Assembly (NCBI GenBank): GCA_012514225.1
Contig: JAAZAQ010000240.1
Span: 1-9,081, forward strand
DNA: 9,081 bases
Direction: 5' to 3'
Origin: Clostridiales bacterium
GTDB taxonomy: Bacteria > Bacillota > Clostridia > Christensenellales > Aristaeellaceae
The position numbers and the translations under genes are program-made. The notes under the pieces were generated by a model. It was not told the DNA's origin. It did no database searches and saw only the letters and a program-made list of their open reading frames with translations. The stretch's first letter is position 1, and every line of letters begins with the position of its first letter. Shown here piece after piece: positions 1 to 5,093 of the stretch.

Positions 1-80
1 CCGGCCTGCAGGCTAAACGTGACGTCCTGCAAGGCGACGCTCTTCCGGTAGCGGACGCAAAGCCCCTGCACGGACAGCAT
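1..80 (-). CDS. Corrinoid/iron-chelate ABC transporter ATP-binding protein, N-terminal fragment (BtuD/FecE type)
   Basis: Only the first 26 codons lie in the window; the gene continues past base 1. The start is the ATG whose complement is at 78-80. It shares one base with the permease stop (TGATG) and follows an AAGGAGG ribosome binding site (89-95) with 8 nt spacing. The peptide begins MLSVQGLCVRYRKSVALQDV and continues with TFSLQAG, the usual opening beta-strands of an ABC ATPase just before the Walker A loop, which is outside the window. As the third gene after the binding protein and permease, it would hydrolyse ATP at the cytoplasmic face to power import. The family call rests on context plus this short N-terminus; the substrate is inferred from the upstream cobalamin riboswitch. 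Confidence 0.8.
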   Translation of the reverse strand, partial: MLSVQGLCVRYRKSVALQDVTFSLQA

Positions 81-1168
81 CAGGCGGCCCTCCTTCGGCT
101 TCCGGCCAGGATGACGACGAAGAAGACCGCCCCGATGAGGCTGGTCACCACGCCCAGAGGGATTTCCACCGGGCTGAGCAGCGTGCGCGCCAGCAGGTCC
201 GCCAGCATCAGGAAGACGCCGCCCAACACCATGGAGGACGGAAGGAGCCGCCGGTGGGAGGGGCCGGTCATCAGGCGGGTGATGTGCGGGATGACCAGCC
301 CCACAAAGCCGATGGAGCCGCCGATGGAAACGCACACGCCGATGAGCAGGGACACGGACACCATGACCGCCAGCTTGGCCCGCCGCACCGGTACCCCGAT
401 ATAGCGGGCGCTGTCCTCCCCCAGGGAGAAGGCGTCCAGCTCCCGTGCGTGGGCGTACAGCACCGCGCCGCAGACCAGCAGCGTAACCAGCAGCAGCAGC
501 ACTTCCCCGTACCCGGTCCCGGACAGGGAGCCCAGGGTCCAGAAGGTGAGCGAGCGCAAGCGGGCGCCGGAAAAGGAAATCAGCAGGCTCATCAGGGAGC
601 CTGAGAACATGGTGAAAATGACGCCGATTAAGATGATGGTGCCGGTGGACAGGCTCCGGTCCAGCGCGAAAGCCAGCGCCAGCACGAGCGACAGGGAGAG
701 GAAGGCGAAGGCGACCGCCAGCACCGCCGTGCCCGCGAACGGGATTTCCGGCAGGCGGAAACCCAGCAGGATGGCGAGCATCGCGCCCAGGGACGCGCCG
801 GAGGAGACCCCCAAAGTCGCGCCATCCGCCAGGGGATTGCGCAGCAGGCCCTGCATCGCCGCGCCGCACAGGGACAGGGCGGCGCCGGTCAGCAGCACGC
901 TGAGCACGCGGGGCAGGCGGACGGTGAGGATGATGACGGCATCCTTGTCCGTCCCGGCGGCCTGCCCCGAAATCGCGCCCAGCAGGATGTCCGCGGTTTT
1001 GCCAAGCGGAACGTTCACGCTGCCCAGGGCGACGCACAGGAGGACGGTGAACACGGCGAGCGCCAGCCAGCCCAGGACGCGGGGGAGGGAGGACATCCCT
1101 CCCCCCCGCCACTCCAGGCCGGCCGCCTTGGGGGAAGACGGGGCACCGGATTCCGGGCTATTCCCCAT
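80..1168 (-). CDS. FecCD/BtuC-family ABC transporter permease (corrinoid importer membrane subunit)
   Basis: Inner membrane permease that would move the corrinoid delivered by the binding protein encoded just upstream. From the ATG at 1168 it has 362 residues. It carries the hallmarks of the FecCD family: RLPRVLSVLLTGAAL (about residues 84-98), QGLLRNPLAD (106-115), LGVSSGA (119-125), the ATPase-contacting segment LGEDSARYIGV (249-259), GSIGFVGLVIPHITR (284-298) and EIPLGVVTSLIGAVFF (335-350). About nine to ten hydrophobic segments are spread along it. The start is uncertain. The ATG at 1168 overlaps the end of the binding-protein gene by 11 nt but has no clear ribosome binding site. An ATG at 1096 would give 338 residues, closer to the usual family length, but its purine run lies too close. 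A TTG at 1174 is also in frame. The family is certain; the substrate is inferred from the riboswitch. Confidence 0.93.
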   Translation of the reverse strand: MGNSPESGAPSSPKAAGLEWRGGGMSSLPRVLGWLALAVFTVLLCVALGSVNVPLGKTADILLGAISGQAAGTDKDAVIILTVRLPRVLSVLLTGAALSLCGAAMQGLLRNPLADGATLGVSSGASLGAMLAILLGFRLPEIPFAGTAVLAVAFAFLSLSLVLALAFALDRSLSTGTIILIGVIFTMFSGSLMSLLISFSGARLRSLTFWTLGSLSGTGYGEVLLLLVTLLVCGAVLYAHARELDAFSLGEDSARYIGVPVRRAKLAVMVSVSLLIGVCVSIGGSIGFVGLVIPHITRLMTGPSHRRLLPSSMVLGGVFLMLADLLARTLLSPVEIPLGVVTSLIGAVFFVVILAGSRRRAA

Positions 1169-2048
1169 AGACAAACGCGTACAGGTCCCGGGCAGCCTCC
1201 ACCAGGCGGGGGCCCGGGCGGGTGATTTCGTCAGCGTCGGCGTTGAAGACCTTGCCGTTCTTCACGGCCTTGATCTGCGCCCAGTTGGGCCGCGCGAGGA
1301 CTTCCTCTTCGGGCTTCAGGCCCGTTCCGAAATACATCGCGGTGGTGACGATATAGTCCGGGTCGCGCGCGATGACCTGCTCCTCGGAAACGCCCTGCCA
1401 GCCCTCCAGGTCGGAAAAAGCGTTGGTCAGGTTCAGCAGCGCCGCAATCTCGTCCATGAAGGTGTTCTTCCCCGTCGTCCACAGGCCGTACTCCAGGGGG
1501 GAGGCCTCGAAATACACGACGCCGCCCTGCTTGCCCTTCGTTTTTTCCGCCAGCTCCGCAAAGCCCGCCTTCATTCCGTCCACGACCTCCCGGGCTTTGT
1601 CCTGCCGCCCGGTCAGTTCACCCAGCATCGTGACGGCCTGATAGACGCCTTCCAGGGTCTGCGCGTCGCTGACCACGACGGCGATGCCCGCCTCCTCCAG
1701 CTTTTTGGCGTCCTCTTCCCGCTGGCTCATCTTCGCCATGACGACGACGTCGGGCTCCAGGGCGATAATTTGCTCCAGGTTGGTTTCAAAGCCGGATTGT
1801 ACGGACGGGATGTCCAGCACTTCCGCCGGGTAGTTGCAGTATTCCCCCCGGCCGACCAGCGTGTCCTGCGCGCCGATGGCGTAGAGGATTTCGCAGTCCG
1901 CCGCCTGCAGCGCCACGACGCGGCCGACCTTGGGCGGGAGGGATACGCTGCGGCCCGCCATATCGGTGAAGGGCGCCGACTGGGCGAGGGCAAGCAGGGG
2001 CAGGAGCATTGTCAGGGCGAGGAACAGGACCAGGGCACGGCGTTTCAT
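1158..2048 (-). CDS. Periplasmic-type substrate-binding protein, BtuF-like (corrinoid ABC importer)
   Basis: A 296-residue class III (helical backbone) solute-binding protein. It opens with a signal peptide (MKRRALVLFLALTMLLPLLA) and a likely signal peptidase I site after A-L-A at residue 22. The mature part starts FTDMAGRSVSLPP, the classic opening of the FecB/BtuF/HemT family. VGRVVALQAADCEILYAIGA (41-60) and EPDVVVM (98-104) belong to lobe 1; DPDYIVTTAMYF (229-240) and the end PGPRLVEAARDLYAF belong to lobe 2. The start is fixed by GGAGGAGG at 2056-2063, 7 nt from the ATG. It is the first gene behind a cobalamin riboswitch and is followed by permease and ATPase, so vitamin B12 or another corrinoid is the likely ligand. 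There is no lipobox cysteine near the cleavage site, unusual for a monoderm binding protein. A haem or siderophore ligand cannot be excluded from the protein alone. Confidence 0.92.
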   Translation of the reverse strand: MKRRALVLFLALTMLLPLLALAQSAPFTDMAGRSVSLPPKVGRVVALQAADCEILYAIGAQDTLVGRGEYCNYPAEVLDIPSVQSGFETNLEQIIALEPDVVVMAKMSQREEDAKKLEEAGIAVVVSDAQTLEGVYQAVTMLGELTGRQDKAREVVDGMKAGFAELAEKTKGKQGGVVYFEASPLEYGLWTTGKNTFMDEIAALLNLTNAFSDLEGWQGVSEEQVIARDPDYIVTTAMYFGTGLKPEEEVLARPNWAQIKAVKNGKVFNADADEITRPGPRLVEAARDLYAFVYGE

Positions 2049-2068
2049 GGGGTTACCTCCTCCAGTTG

Positions 2069-2122
2069 ATCAAGCGAACGGAAACGGGCAGTTCCCAAGC
2101 AGGAACTGCCCGCAGGCTTGAT
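2069..2122 (-). terminator. Expression-platform hairpin of the cobalamin riboswitch
   Basis: In the minus-strand transcript, CGGGCAGTTCC and GGAACTGCCCG (complements at 2102-2112 and 2085-2095) form an 11-bp stem with a 6-nt loop. An outer 7-bp arm, ATCAAGC with GCTTGAT (2116-2122 and 2069-2075), can close around it. The inner stem is followed by GTTTCCGTT, only moderately U-rich, so it resembles a weak intrinsic terminator. It lies 5 nt before the binding-protein ribosome binding site. Its position between the aptamer and the gene makes it the probable switch element; whether it acts by termination or by affecting translation is not decided by sequence. Confidence 0.65.
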
Positions 2123-2152
2123 TTCGCCGGCGCATCCCACCCCAGGAACCAT

Positions 2153-2317
2153 GCGTGCATCCAGGTCTCCCGGCTTCGCCTCATCCTCGCGGACGCCTTC
2201 CCGCTTTCGCAGTGGCTGAGTGTCCGTCCGTCGGCTTCACGGTTACTGGGTTAGCGCGGAATTTCCATCCGTCTTCCCTCGGCGCCCCCCGGGCGCCGCG
2301 CTTTCGCAAATGCACGC
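2153..2317 (-). promoter_or_regulatory. Cobalamin (B12) riboswitch aptamer
   Basis: The minus-strand RNA has the conserved cobalamin-riboswitch pieces in order: GGGAAGACGG, then TGGAAATTCCGCGC, CCCAGTAACCGTGAAGCC, CAGCCACTGCGAAAGCGGG, GGAAGGCG, and GATGAGGCGAAGCCGGGAGA followed by CCTGG. The closing P1 helix is exact: GCGTGCAT at the 5' end (complement 2310-2317) pairs with ATGCACGC at the 3' end (complement 2153-2160). A GC-rich hairpin (GGCGCC/GGCGCC) sits just inside it. Known function of the family: corrinoid binding represses the downstream genes, here the transporter operon. The J6/3-type core reads CCCAGTAACCGTGA rather than the more usual CCCGCCACTGTGA, a modest deviation that might affect ligand preference. 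Confidence 0.92.
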
Positions 2318-2339
2318 GCCGATTCACTTGTCGGGGGAA

Positions 2340-2368
2340 AGTATATCCCCTTCCCCCGCTTCCGTCAA
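2340..2368 (-). promoter_or_regulatory. Sigma70-type promoter of the corrinoid transporter operon
   Basis: On the minus strand TTGACG (complement 2363-2368) is followed after exactly 17 nt by TATACT (complement 2340-2345). Transcription would start around 2333, some 16 nt before the riboswitch P1 helix. Spacing and position agree with a leader that contains the whole aptamer. Confidence 0.8.
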
Positions 2369-2415
2369 CGCGACCATGACCGTGGATGCAAAAGCTAAAA
2401 CCGCCGTGAAAGTGT

Positions 2416-2444
2416 TTGACGCCTCCGGCGGGGCATGCTACAAT
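2416..2444 (+). promoter_or_regulatory. Sigma70-type promoter of the tRNA pair
   Basis: TTGACG (2416-2421), a 17-nt spacer and TACAAT (2439-2444) lie 23 nt before the mature 5' end of tRNA-Thr. It is divergent from the riboswitch promoter, with 47 nt between the two -35 boxes. No other gene lies between it and the tRNAs. Confidence 0.82.
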
Positions 2445-2467
2445 GCCTTTCGCCGGTTTGACGGCTT

Positions 2468-2543
2468 GCCAATATAGCTCAGTTGGTAGAGCAGCGGTTT
2501 CGTAAACCGCAGGTCAAGGGTTCGAGTCCCTTTATTGGCTCCA
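2468..2543 (+). tRNA. tRNA-Thr (anticodon CGT)
   Basis: A complete 76-nt cloverleaf. The acceptor stem is GCCAATA/TATTGGC with discriminator T and encoded CCA. The D arm is GCTC...GAGC, the anticodon stem GCGGT/ACCGC encloses loop TTCGTAA, and the T arm is AAGGG/CCCTT with TTCGAGT. Anticodon CGT reads the threonine codon ACG, a codon favoured in GC-rich genomes. The gene is co-transcribed with the following tRNA. Confidence 0.97.
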
Positions 2544-2620
2544 CGAGGTGTAGCGCAGTTTGGTAGCGCGTTTGGTTCGGGACCAAAAGGTCGCAGGTTC
2601 AAATCCTGTCACCTCGACCA
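2544..2620 (+). tRNA. tRNA-Pro (anticodon CGG)
   Basis: A complete 77-nt cloverleaf that begins at the very next base after the CCA of tRNA-Thr. The acceptor stem is CGAGGTG/CACCTCG with discriminator A and encoded CCA. The D arm is GCGC...GCGC, the anticodon stem TTTGG/CCAAA encloses loop TTCGGGA, and the T arm is GCAGG/CCTGT with TTCAAAT. Anticodon CGG reads the proline codon CCG. Its 3' end borders the decayed mobile DNA and could have served as an attachment site, but no second copy of its 3' end was seen. Confidence 0.97.
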
Positions 2621-2622
2621 TC

Positions 2623-2658
2623 AAAAAGCCTGTAAACACAACGTTTACGGGCTTTTTT
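2623..2658 (+). terminator. Intrinsic terminator of the tRNA pair
   Basis: GCCTGTAAAC (2628-2637) pairs with GTTTACGGGC (2643-2652) across a 5-nt loop. It is flanked by AAAAA on the left and TTTTTT on the right. This is a strong terminator, 2 nt after the tRNA-Pro CCA. Confidence 0.9.
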
Positions 2659-2756
2659 ATTGCCTACCCATAACTGCTGTTTTTGCGTTTGGGCCTCCGT
2701 TTGGCCTCCGATTTGATAAAAATGAGTGATATCGAGCGACAACACGTTAACCCAGG

Positions 2757-2903
2757 ATGAAGTATATCAATATAGTCGGTATTATAAAGCATGAACTTGT
2801 AGATTCGCAAATGATTGATATGCCCGTTGTGGAAGATATCTTGGAACAGATCCAAAACTGCCTAATCGAAATTCGCAAATGGGTGGAAGCTTTTATGATC
2901 TAA
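2757..2903 (+). CDS. Small ORF or gene remnant of 48 residues, unknown function
   Basis: It encodes a 48-residue peptide starting MKYINIVGIIKHELVDSQMI. The C-terminal half is amphipathic and helix-like (EDILEQIQNCLIEI...). Codon use is AT-rich, unlike the flanking operons. No proper ribosome binding site is present: AGG touches the ATG. Its ATG overlaps the stop of a still shorter frame (MSDIERQHVNPG, start 2721), as in coupled genes or in a frameshifted longer gene. A terminator-like hairpin follows 20 nt after the stop. It may be the C-terminal remnant of a mobile-element gene. I do not recognise a family. Confidence 0.3.
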   Translation: MKYINIVGIIKHELVDSQMIDMPVVEDILEQIQNCLIEIRKWVEAFMI

Positions 2904-2920
2904 AGCAAGGTCAAGATAGA

Positions 2921-2957
2921 TTTAAGCCTCATGGAAATTCGTGAGGCTTGTTCTTTG
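2921..2957 (+). terminator. Probable intrinsic terminator
   Basis: AAGCCTCA (2924-2931) pairs with TGAGGCTT (2942-2949) across a 10-nt loop, followed by GTTCTTTGTGTTT. It fits the end of the short frame at 2757-2903. It could also stop minus-strand transcription from the phage pseudogene that ends at 3023, although the T-tract is better on the plus strand. Confidence 0.6.
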
Positions 2958-3022
2958 TGTTTCCGTGATATCTTAATATCATTAGGTTATTTGATATTCA
3001 TCACTAGCGGAATGCATTCGGT

Positions 3023-3463
3023 TTACACCACTATGTAAGTCTTACTGAGTGGACCTGTGAACAGTTCCCTCGCCGACGTGCCATCGAATGTCTCAAAGGA
3101 TGCTTCAATAGCACAGGTAAGTAAGCAAACCACAGGTCACGCCCGTTAGCGTGTTCATAGAAACCGTCAGTACGCCATTCGATACGGCTTCACTAGTGGT
3201 CAGCGCCGCTACCGCGCCTGCACCTTCCTTGCGTTTTCACGTAATAGTCACACCTGCGGCGGTCAGAGCGAGCGCCGTCTGGTTGGCAAACACCACGGGC
3301 GTCAGGAGGAGCTTGGGTGTTCCCGCCCCGTTGTGGTTGTCCGTCCCGCTGGGGTTCGGGTCAAGAATCTGGGTCTTGGACAGGTTGTTGGTGATGTAAC
3401 AGGATAGAGATTTGCCGTCCGTCAGTCGACGATGGTAATTTGACCAGTTGCGATGACGGGCAT
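3023..3463 (-). pseudogene. Decayed phage tail-associated (minor structural) protein gene
   Basis: The frame starts with MPVIATGQITIVD (ATG at 3463, AAGGA upstream) and breaks at a missing base near 3425. Restoring one G on the plus strand gives VDLTDGKSLSCYITNNLSK and then TQILDPNPSGTDNHNG. It continues to AAGVTIT, where TGA (3237-3239) stands in place of a sense codon, then KRKEGAGAVAAL and SNGVLTVSMNTLTGVT. An extra base near 3116 shifts it into CAIEASFETFDGTSARELF, which ends at TAA 3023-3025. The repaired product is about 146 residues. From memory, the pattern (GxITIxDLxDG, TxIxDPN, TPxLxLTP, VTIxWKR, SNGVLTV) resembles tail-fibre-associated proteins of Firmicute phages. Three separate lesions argue for a true pseudogene rather than one sequencing error. 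No homology search was possible. Confidence 0.65.
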
Positions 3464-3574
3464 GAGAACGCATCCTTTTGATTTTGGTTAAGAAAAGCGC
3501 CTAGCAGGTTGGCGGGACGCATGTAACTATTAAATGTATGGAATTGTTGTCTTATAGATCTCTCCGTAGGTAAG

Positions 3575-3841
3575 TTAATCCTTATCCCAACGATTTGCAT
3601 CTGTCCAGCGATAGTTGGGGTCTTTATTACGTCGCGGATCGTTTTTCCATTTCTCTGTTGATCGCCTACTTTTCTCACTATTGATTCTCTGCATTTCAGG
3701 TGTCTTCTCACCAGTTCCACACTGACCATCCTTCAGCCATTGTTTTCTTCTAGATTCATATGCATCTTCTAGTTGTTTGTCGGTTGCAGAAGATAACCAC
3801 TCACCAAAGCTATCCCGTTGTTTCTTTCCGAACAATCCCAT
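3575..3841 (-). CDS. Conserved-looking small hydrophilic protein, 88 residues, mobile-element associated
   Basis: An intact frame starting MGLFGKKQRDSFGEWLSSAT. The start is supported by AGAAGGA (complement 3849-3855), 7 nt before the ATG. The protein is very polar and charged, has no membrane segment, and ends RWTDANRWDKD. Short segments such as GEWLSSATDKQLEDAYE and EKTPEMQRINSEKSRRS suggest two or three helices, followed by a PRRNKDPNYRW tail. The opening MGLFGKK and the layout (helical N-terminus, Lys/Arg/Asp-rich end) resemble unnamed small proteins of clostridial prophages and conjugative elements, as far as I can recall. It is the only clearly undamaged gene in the decayed island and lies upstream of the phage pseudogene on the same strand. 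Function unknown. Confidence 0.7.
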   Translation of the reverse strand: MGLFGKKQRDSFGEWLSSATDKQLEDAYESRRKQWLKDGQCGTGEKTPEMQRINSEKSRRSTEKWKNDPRRNKDPNYRWTDANRWDKD

Positions 3842-3870
3842 GCTATTATCCTTCTTCCTGCCAATTAGAG

Positions 3871-3893
3871 TTCACGTCGTGAATGTACTTCAC
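3871..3893. promoter_or_regulatory. Overlapping dyads upstream of the 88-residue gene (candidate operator)
   Basis: TTCACG-T-CGTGAA (3871-3883) is a perfect dyad, and GTGAA-TGTAC-TTCAC (3879-3893) forms a second dyad sharing its right half. This gives three alternating half-sites 30-52 bp before the start codon at 3841. Its place between gene and likely promoter suggests a repressor site. No convincing -35/-10 pair was found, and the protein that would bind is unknown. Confidence 0.35.
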
Positions 3894-4012
3894 AATTATG
3901 CTCATAATGTATCATGAAAGCTTTTATCCGTCCAGCAATACGCTGCCAAACGACGCTTGCCGGAGGATTTCCACAGTAGAAAATGCTACCTTCCAGACTT
4001 AAGAATTCGCGC

Positions 4013-4042
4013 TTGACATCATGTCTCCCATTGCTATATCCT
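4013..4042 (+). promoter_or_regulatory. Promoter of structured RNA copy A
   Basis: TTGACA (4013-4018) is followed by TATATC (4035-4040, spacer 16) or, in register with the other copies, TATCCT (4037-4042, spacer 18). The helix of copy A begins 8-10 nt after the -10 box. The words TTGACATC and TATATC are shared with the promoter of copy B, while the bases between them differ. Confidence 0.65.
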
Positions 4043-4050
4043 CAATTATA

Positions 4051-4113
4051 GATGCTGTCGGTAGAACGTGGCCGGGGCGATAAGCCTGTCTGAGTTGCGG
4101 ATCCGACAGCGTC
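4051..4113 (+). ncRNA. 63-nt structured RNA element, copy A
   Basis: A single rod. Outer helix P1 pairs element positions 1-11 with 53-63, with one G-U pair. Asymmetric internal loops lead to P2 (17-22 with 44-49: CGTGGC/GTTGCG), and P3 (25-28 with 34-37: GGGC/GCCT) is capped by GATAA. Unpaired bases at positions 23-24 are CG and at 38-43 GTCTGA; both patterns recur in the other copies. It aligns base for base, without gaps, with copies B and C. A promoter lies immediately upstream. No strong T-tract follows (GTCTTTG), so it is not a simple terminator. It lies between the 88-residue gene and a phage-gene fragment, on the opposite strand to both. Function unknown. Confidence 0.7.
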
Positions 4114-4129
4114 TTTGATAAATGTCAAG

Positions 4130-4513
4130 TCATGATAGAGCAGCCTGACCGATGCTCGCCCGGTACTGCGACGCCTTCTGATTCTCCTCACTCGTCTTCG
4201 CCACCTCGCCAAACGCGCCGGCCAGGATGGAGCGGGTGTCGGGCAGGGCGTTGGACGGGTCGCGCTCGGATAGCTTAATGTCATTCTAAAATCCATCAGT
4301 CATCTGCGACTTGACGTCCTGGACTCGCTTGAGTAGACTCATAAGCGAAGGGTTGGCACCCAACACTGGAGTACCGGAAACGGTGCGTTGATGGGTCTTG
4401 ATAGTGGTGCCAGCTCTTTTTTGTGCAGTTACTTCCTGTAGATAAAACATCGGTTTTTTGCACTTCGAACAACAATCGCACCAACGTAATGGTCGCCTTT
4501 GTAAGCGCCACCT
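4130..4513 (-). pseudogene. Fragment of a large phage/ICE polymorphic protein (tentative)
   Basis: One minus-strand frame reads through from 4513 to a stop at 4130-4132, with an internal TAG at 4286-4288. Its last third is GC-rich and protein-like: DIKLSERDPSNALPDTRS, then LAGAFGEVAKTSEENQKAS and QYRASIGQAA. From memory, the RDPSNALPDTRS...A...YR pattern resembles a segment of very large multidomain proteins found in phages and conjugative elements of gut Firmicutes. The part before the TAG (SLMSLLKRVQDVKSQMTDGF) may belong to the same gene. There is no start codon with a ribosome binding site and no complete domain. A homology search is needed to confirm the family. Confidence 0.4.
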
Positions 4514-4882
4514 CTATCTCAAATCGGTGCAGATACTACAACGGTACGTACTTGCGACCTTTCCAGTTCTATTAAAGTCAATGACCCTATCCCAATATTC
4601 TGCTCCACAGTACACGGCTTCATTGCAAGGCTGCAAGCGATGCCATGCCTTTCGTTCGGTTGTCCATGAGAAACTATCAGGTGGGATTATGGCACACATG
4701 TGTTGGGCCGTTGTCAACGTCTCTCTGGGCAGCCCAGCTGTTTTCCCCTGTTCCTGTCCTTCACGCAAATCATTTGCCGGTGCAACATCTCCCTGGGGTC
4801 ATCAATAGACGGCTTCACCTCTATCGATGGAATTCATGAGCTCGCGCCGAGAAAAAATCAATCCCATTGAGTAATATATGAA
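4514..4882. other. Low-information stretch of the decayed island
   Basis: No supported gene. A minus-strand frame (4514-4768) runs in phase with the pseudogene fragment at 4130-4513 and contains YWDRVIDFNRTGKV and two Cys-x-x-Cys-like pairs near the junction. It lacks a ribosome binding site, so I read it as further decayed coding sequence. Copy C of the structured RNA would be transcribed into this region from the right, and GATTTTTTC on the minus strand near 4853-4861 could help to end that transcript. Confidence 0.35.
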
Positions 4883-4945
4883 AACGCTGTTGGCCTTACA
4901 GCTCAGACAGGTGATTCACCCCGACTGTATCCTACCAACAGCGTT
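4883..4945 (-). ncRNA. 63-nt structured RNA element, copy C
   Basis: Read on the minus strand. P1 is a perfect 11-bp helix (AACGCTGTTGG with CCAACAGCGTT). P2 is TACAGT/GCTGTA at positions 17-22 and 44-49, and P3 is GGGT/ACCT capped by GAATC. Bases at 23-24 (CG) and 38-43 (GTCTGA) match copy A. Compared with A, five of the six P2 pairs differ in at least one base and all remain paired, mostly as Watson-Crick pairs. P1 ends in GTTTTC, a weak terminator-like T-run. This is the most sequence-divergent copy and the only one on the minus strand. Its promoter is back to back with that of copy B. Function unknown. Confidence 0.7.
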
Positions 4946-4952
4946 CGCGTAC

Positions 4953-4981
4953 ATGATAAGCATTTCGTTGGTCTCTGTCAA
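4953..4981 (-). promoter_or_regulatory. Promoter of structured RNA copy C
   Basis: Minus-strand TTGACA (complement 4976-4981), a 17-nt spacer and TATCAT (complement 4953-4958). The RNA helix begins 7 nt after the -10 box, so transcription would start at or within the first bases of the helix. It is divergent from the copy B promoter, with 77 bp between the two -35 boxes. Confidence 0.78.
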
Positions 4982-5058
4982 CGGATTGGTTTCTTGGGTG
5001 CCTGAAGGTATAGACTGTGCTTTGACACAAAGGTTCGCATGTTGGGAAACGTCGGCAC

Positions 5059-5087
5059 TTGACATCTATTGTCCTATGTTATATCGG
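5059..5087 (+). promoter_or_regulatory. Promoter of structured RNA copy B
   Basis: TTGACA (5059-5064) is followed by TATATC (5080-5085, spacer 15) or TATCGG (5082-5087, spacer 17, in register with copy C). The helix starts 6-8 nt downstream. The shared words TTGACATC and TATATC match the copy A promoter. Confidence 0.65.
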
Positions 5088-5093
5088 TAAACA

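Noticed and set aside
546..2069. A 507-codon open frame on the plus strand
   Set aside because: It is antisense to the permease and the binding protein, both with clear family motifs; its composition is that of a shadow frame.
4458..4808. A 116-codon plus-strand frame inside the island
   Set aside because: No ribosome binding site, no protein-like pattern, and it overlaps minus-strand frames that look more like decayed coding sequence.
5022..5027. An extra TTGACA in the spacer between copies B and C
   Set aside because: No acceptable -10 box lies 15-19 nt downstream on the plus strand.
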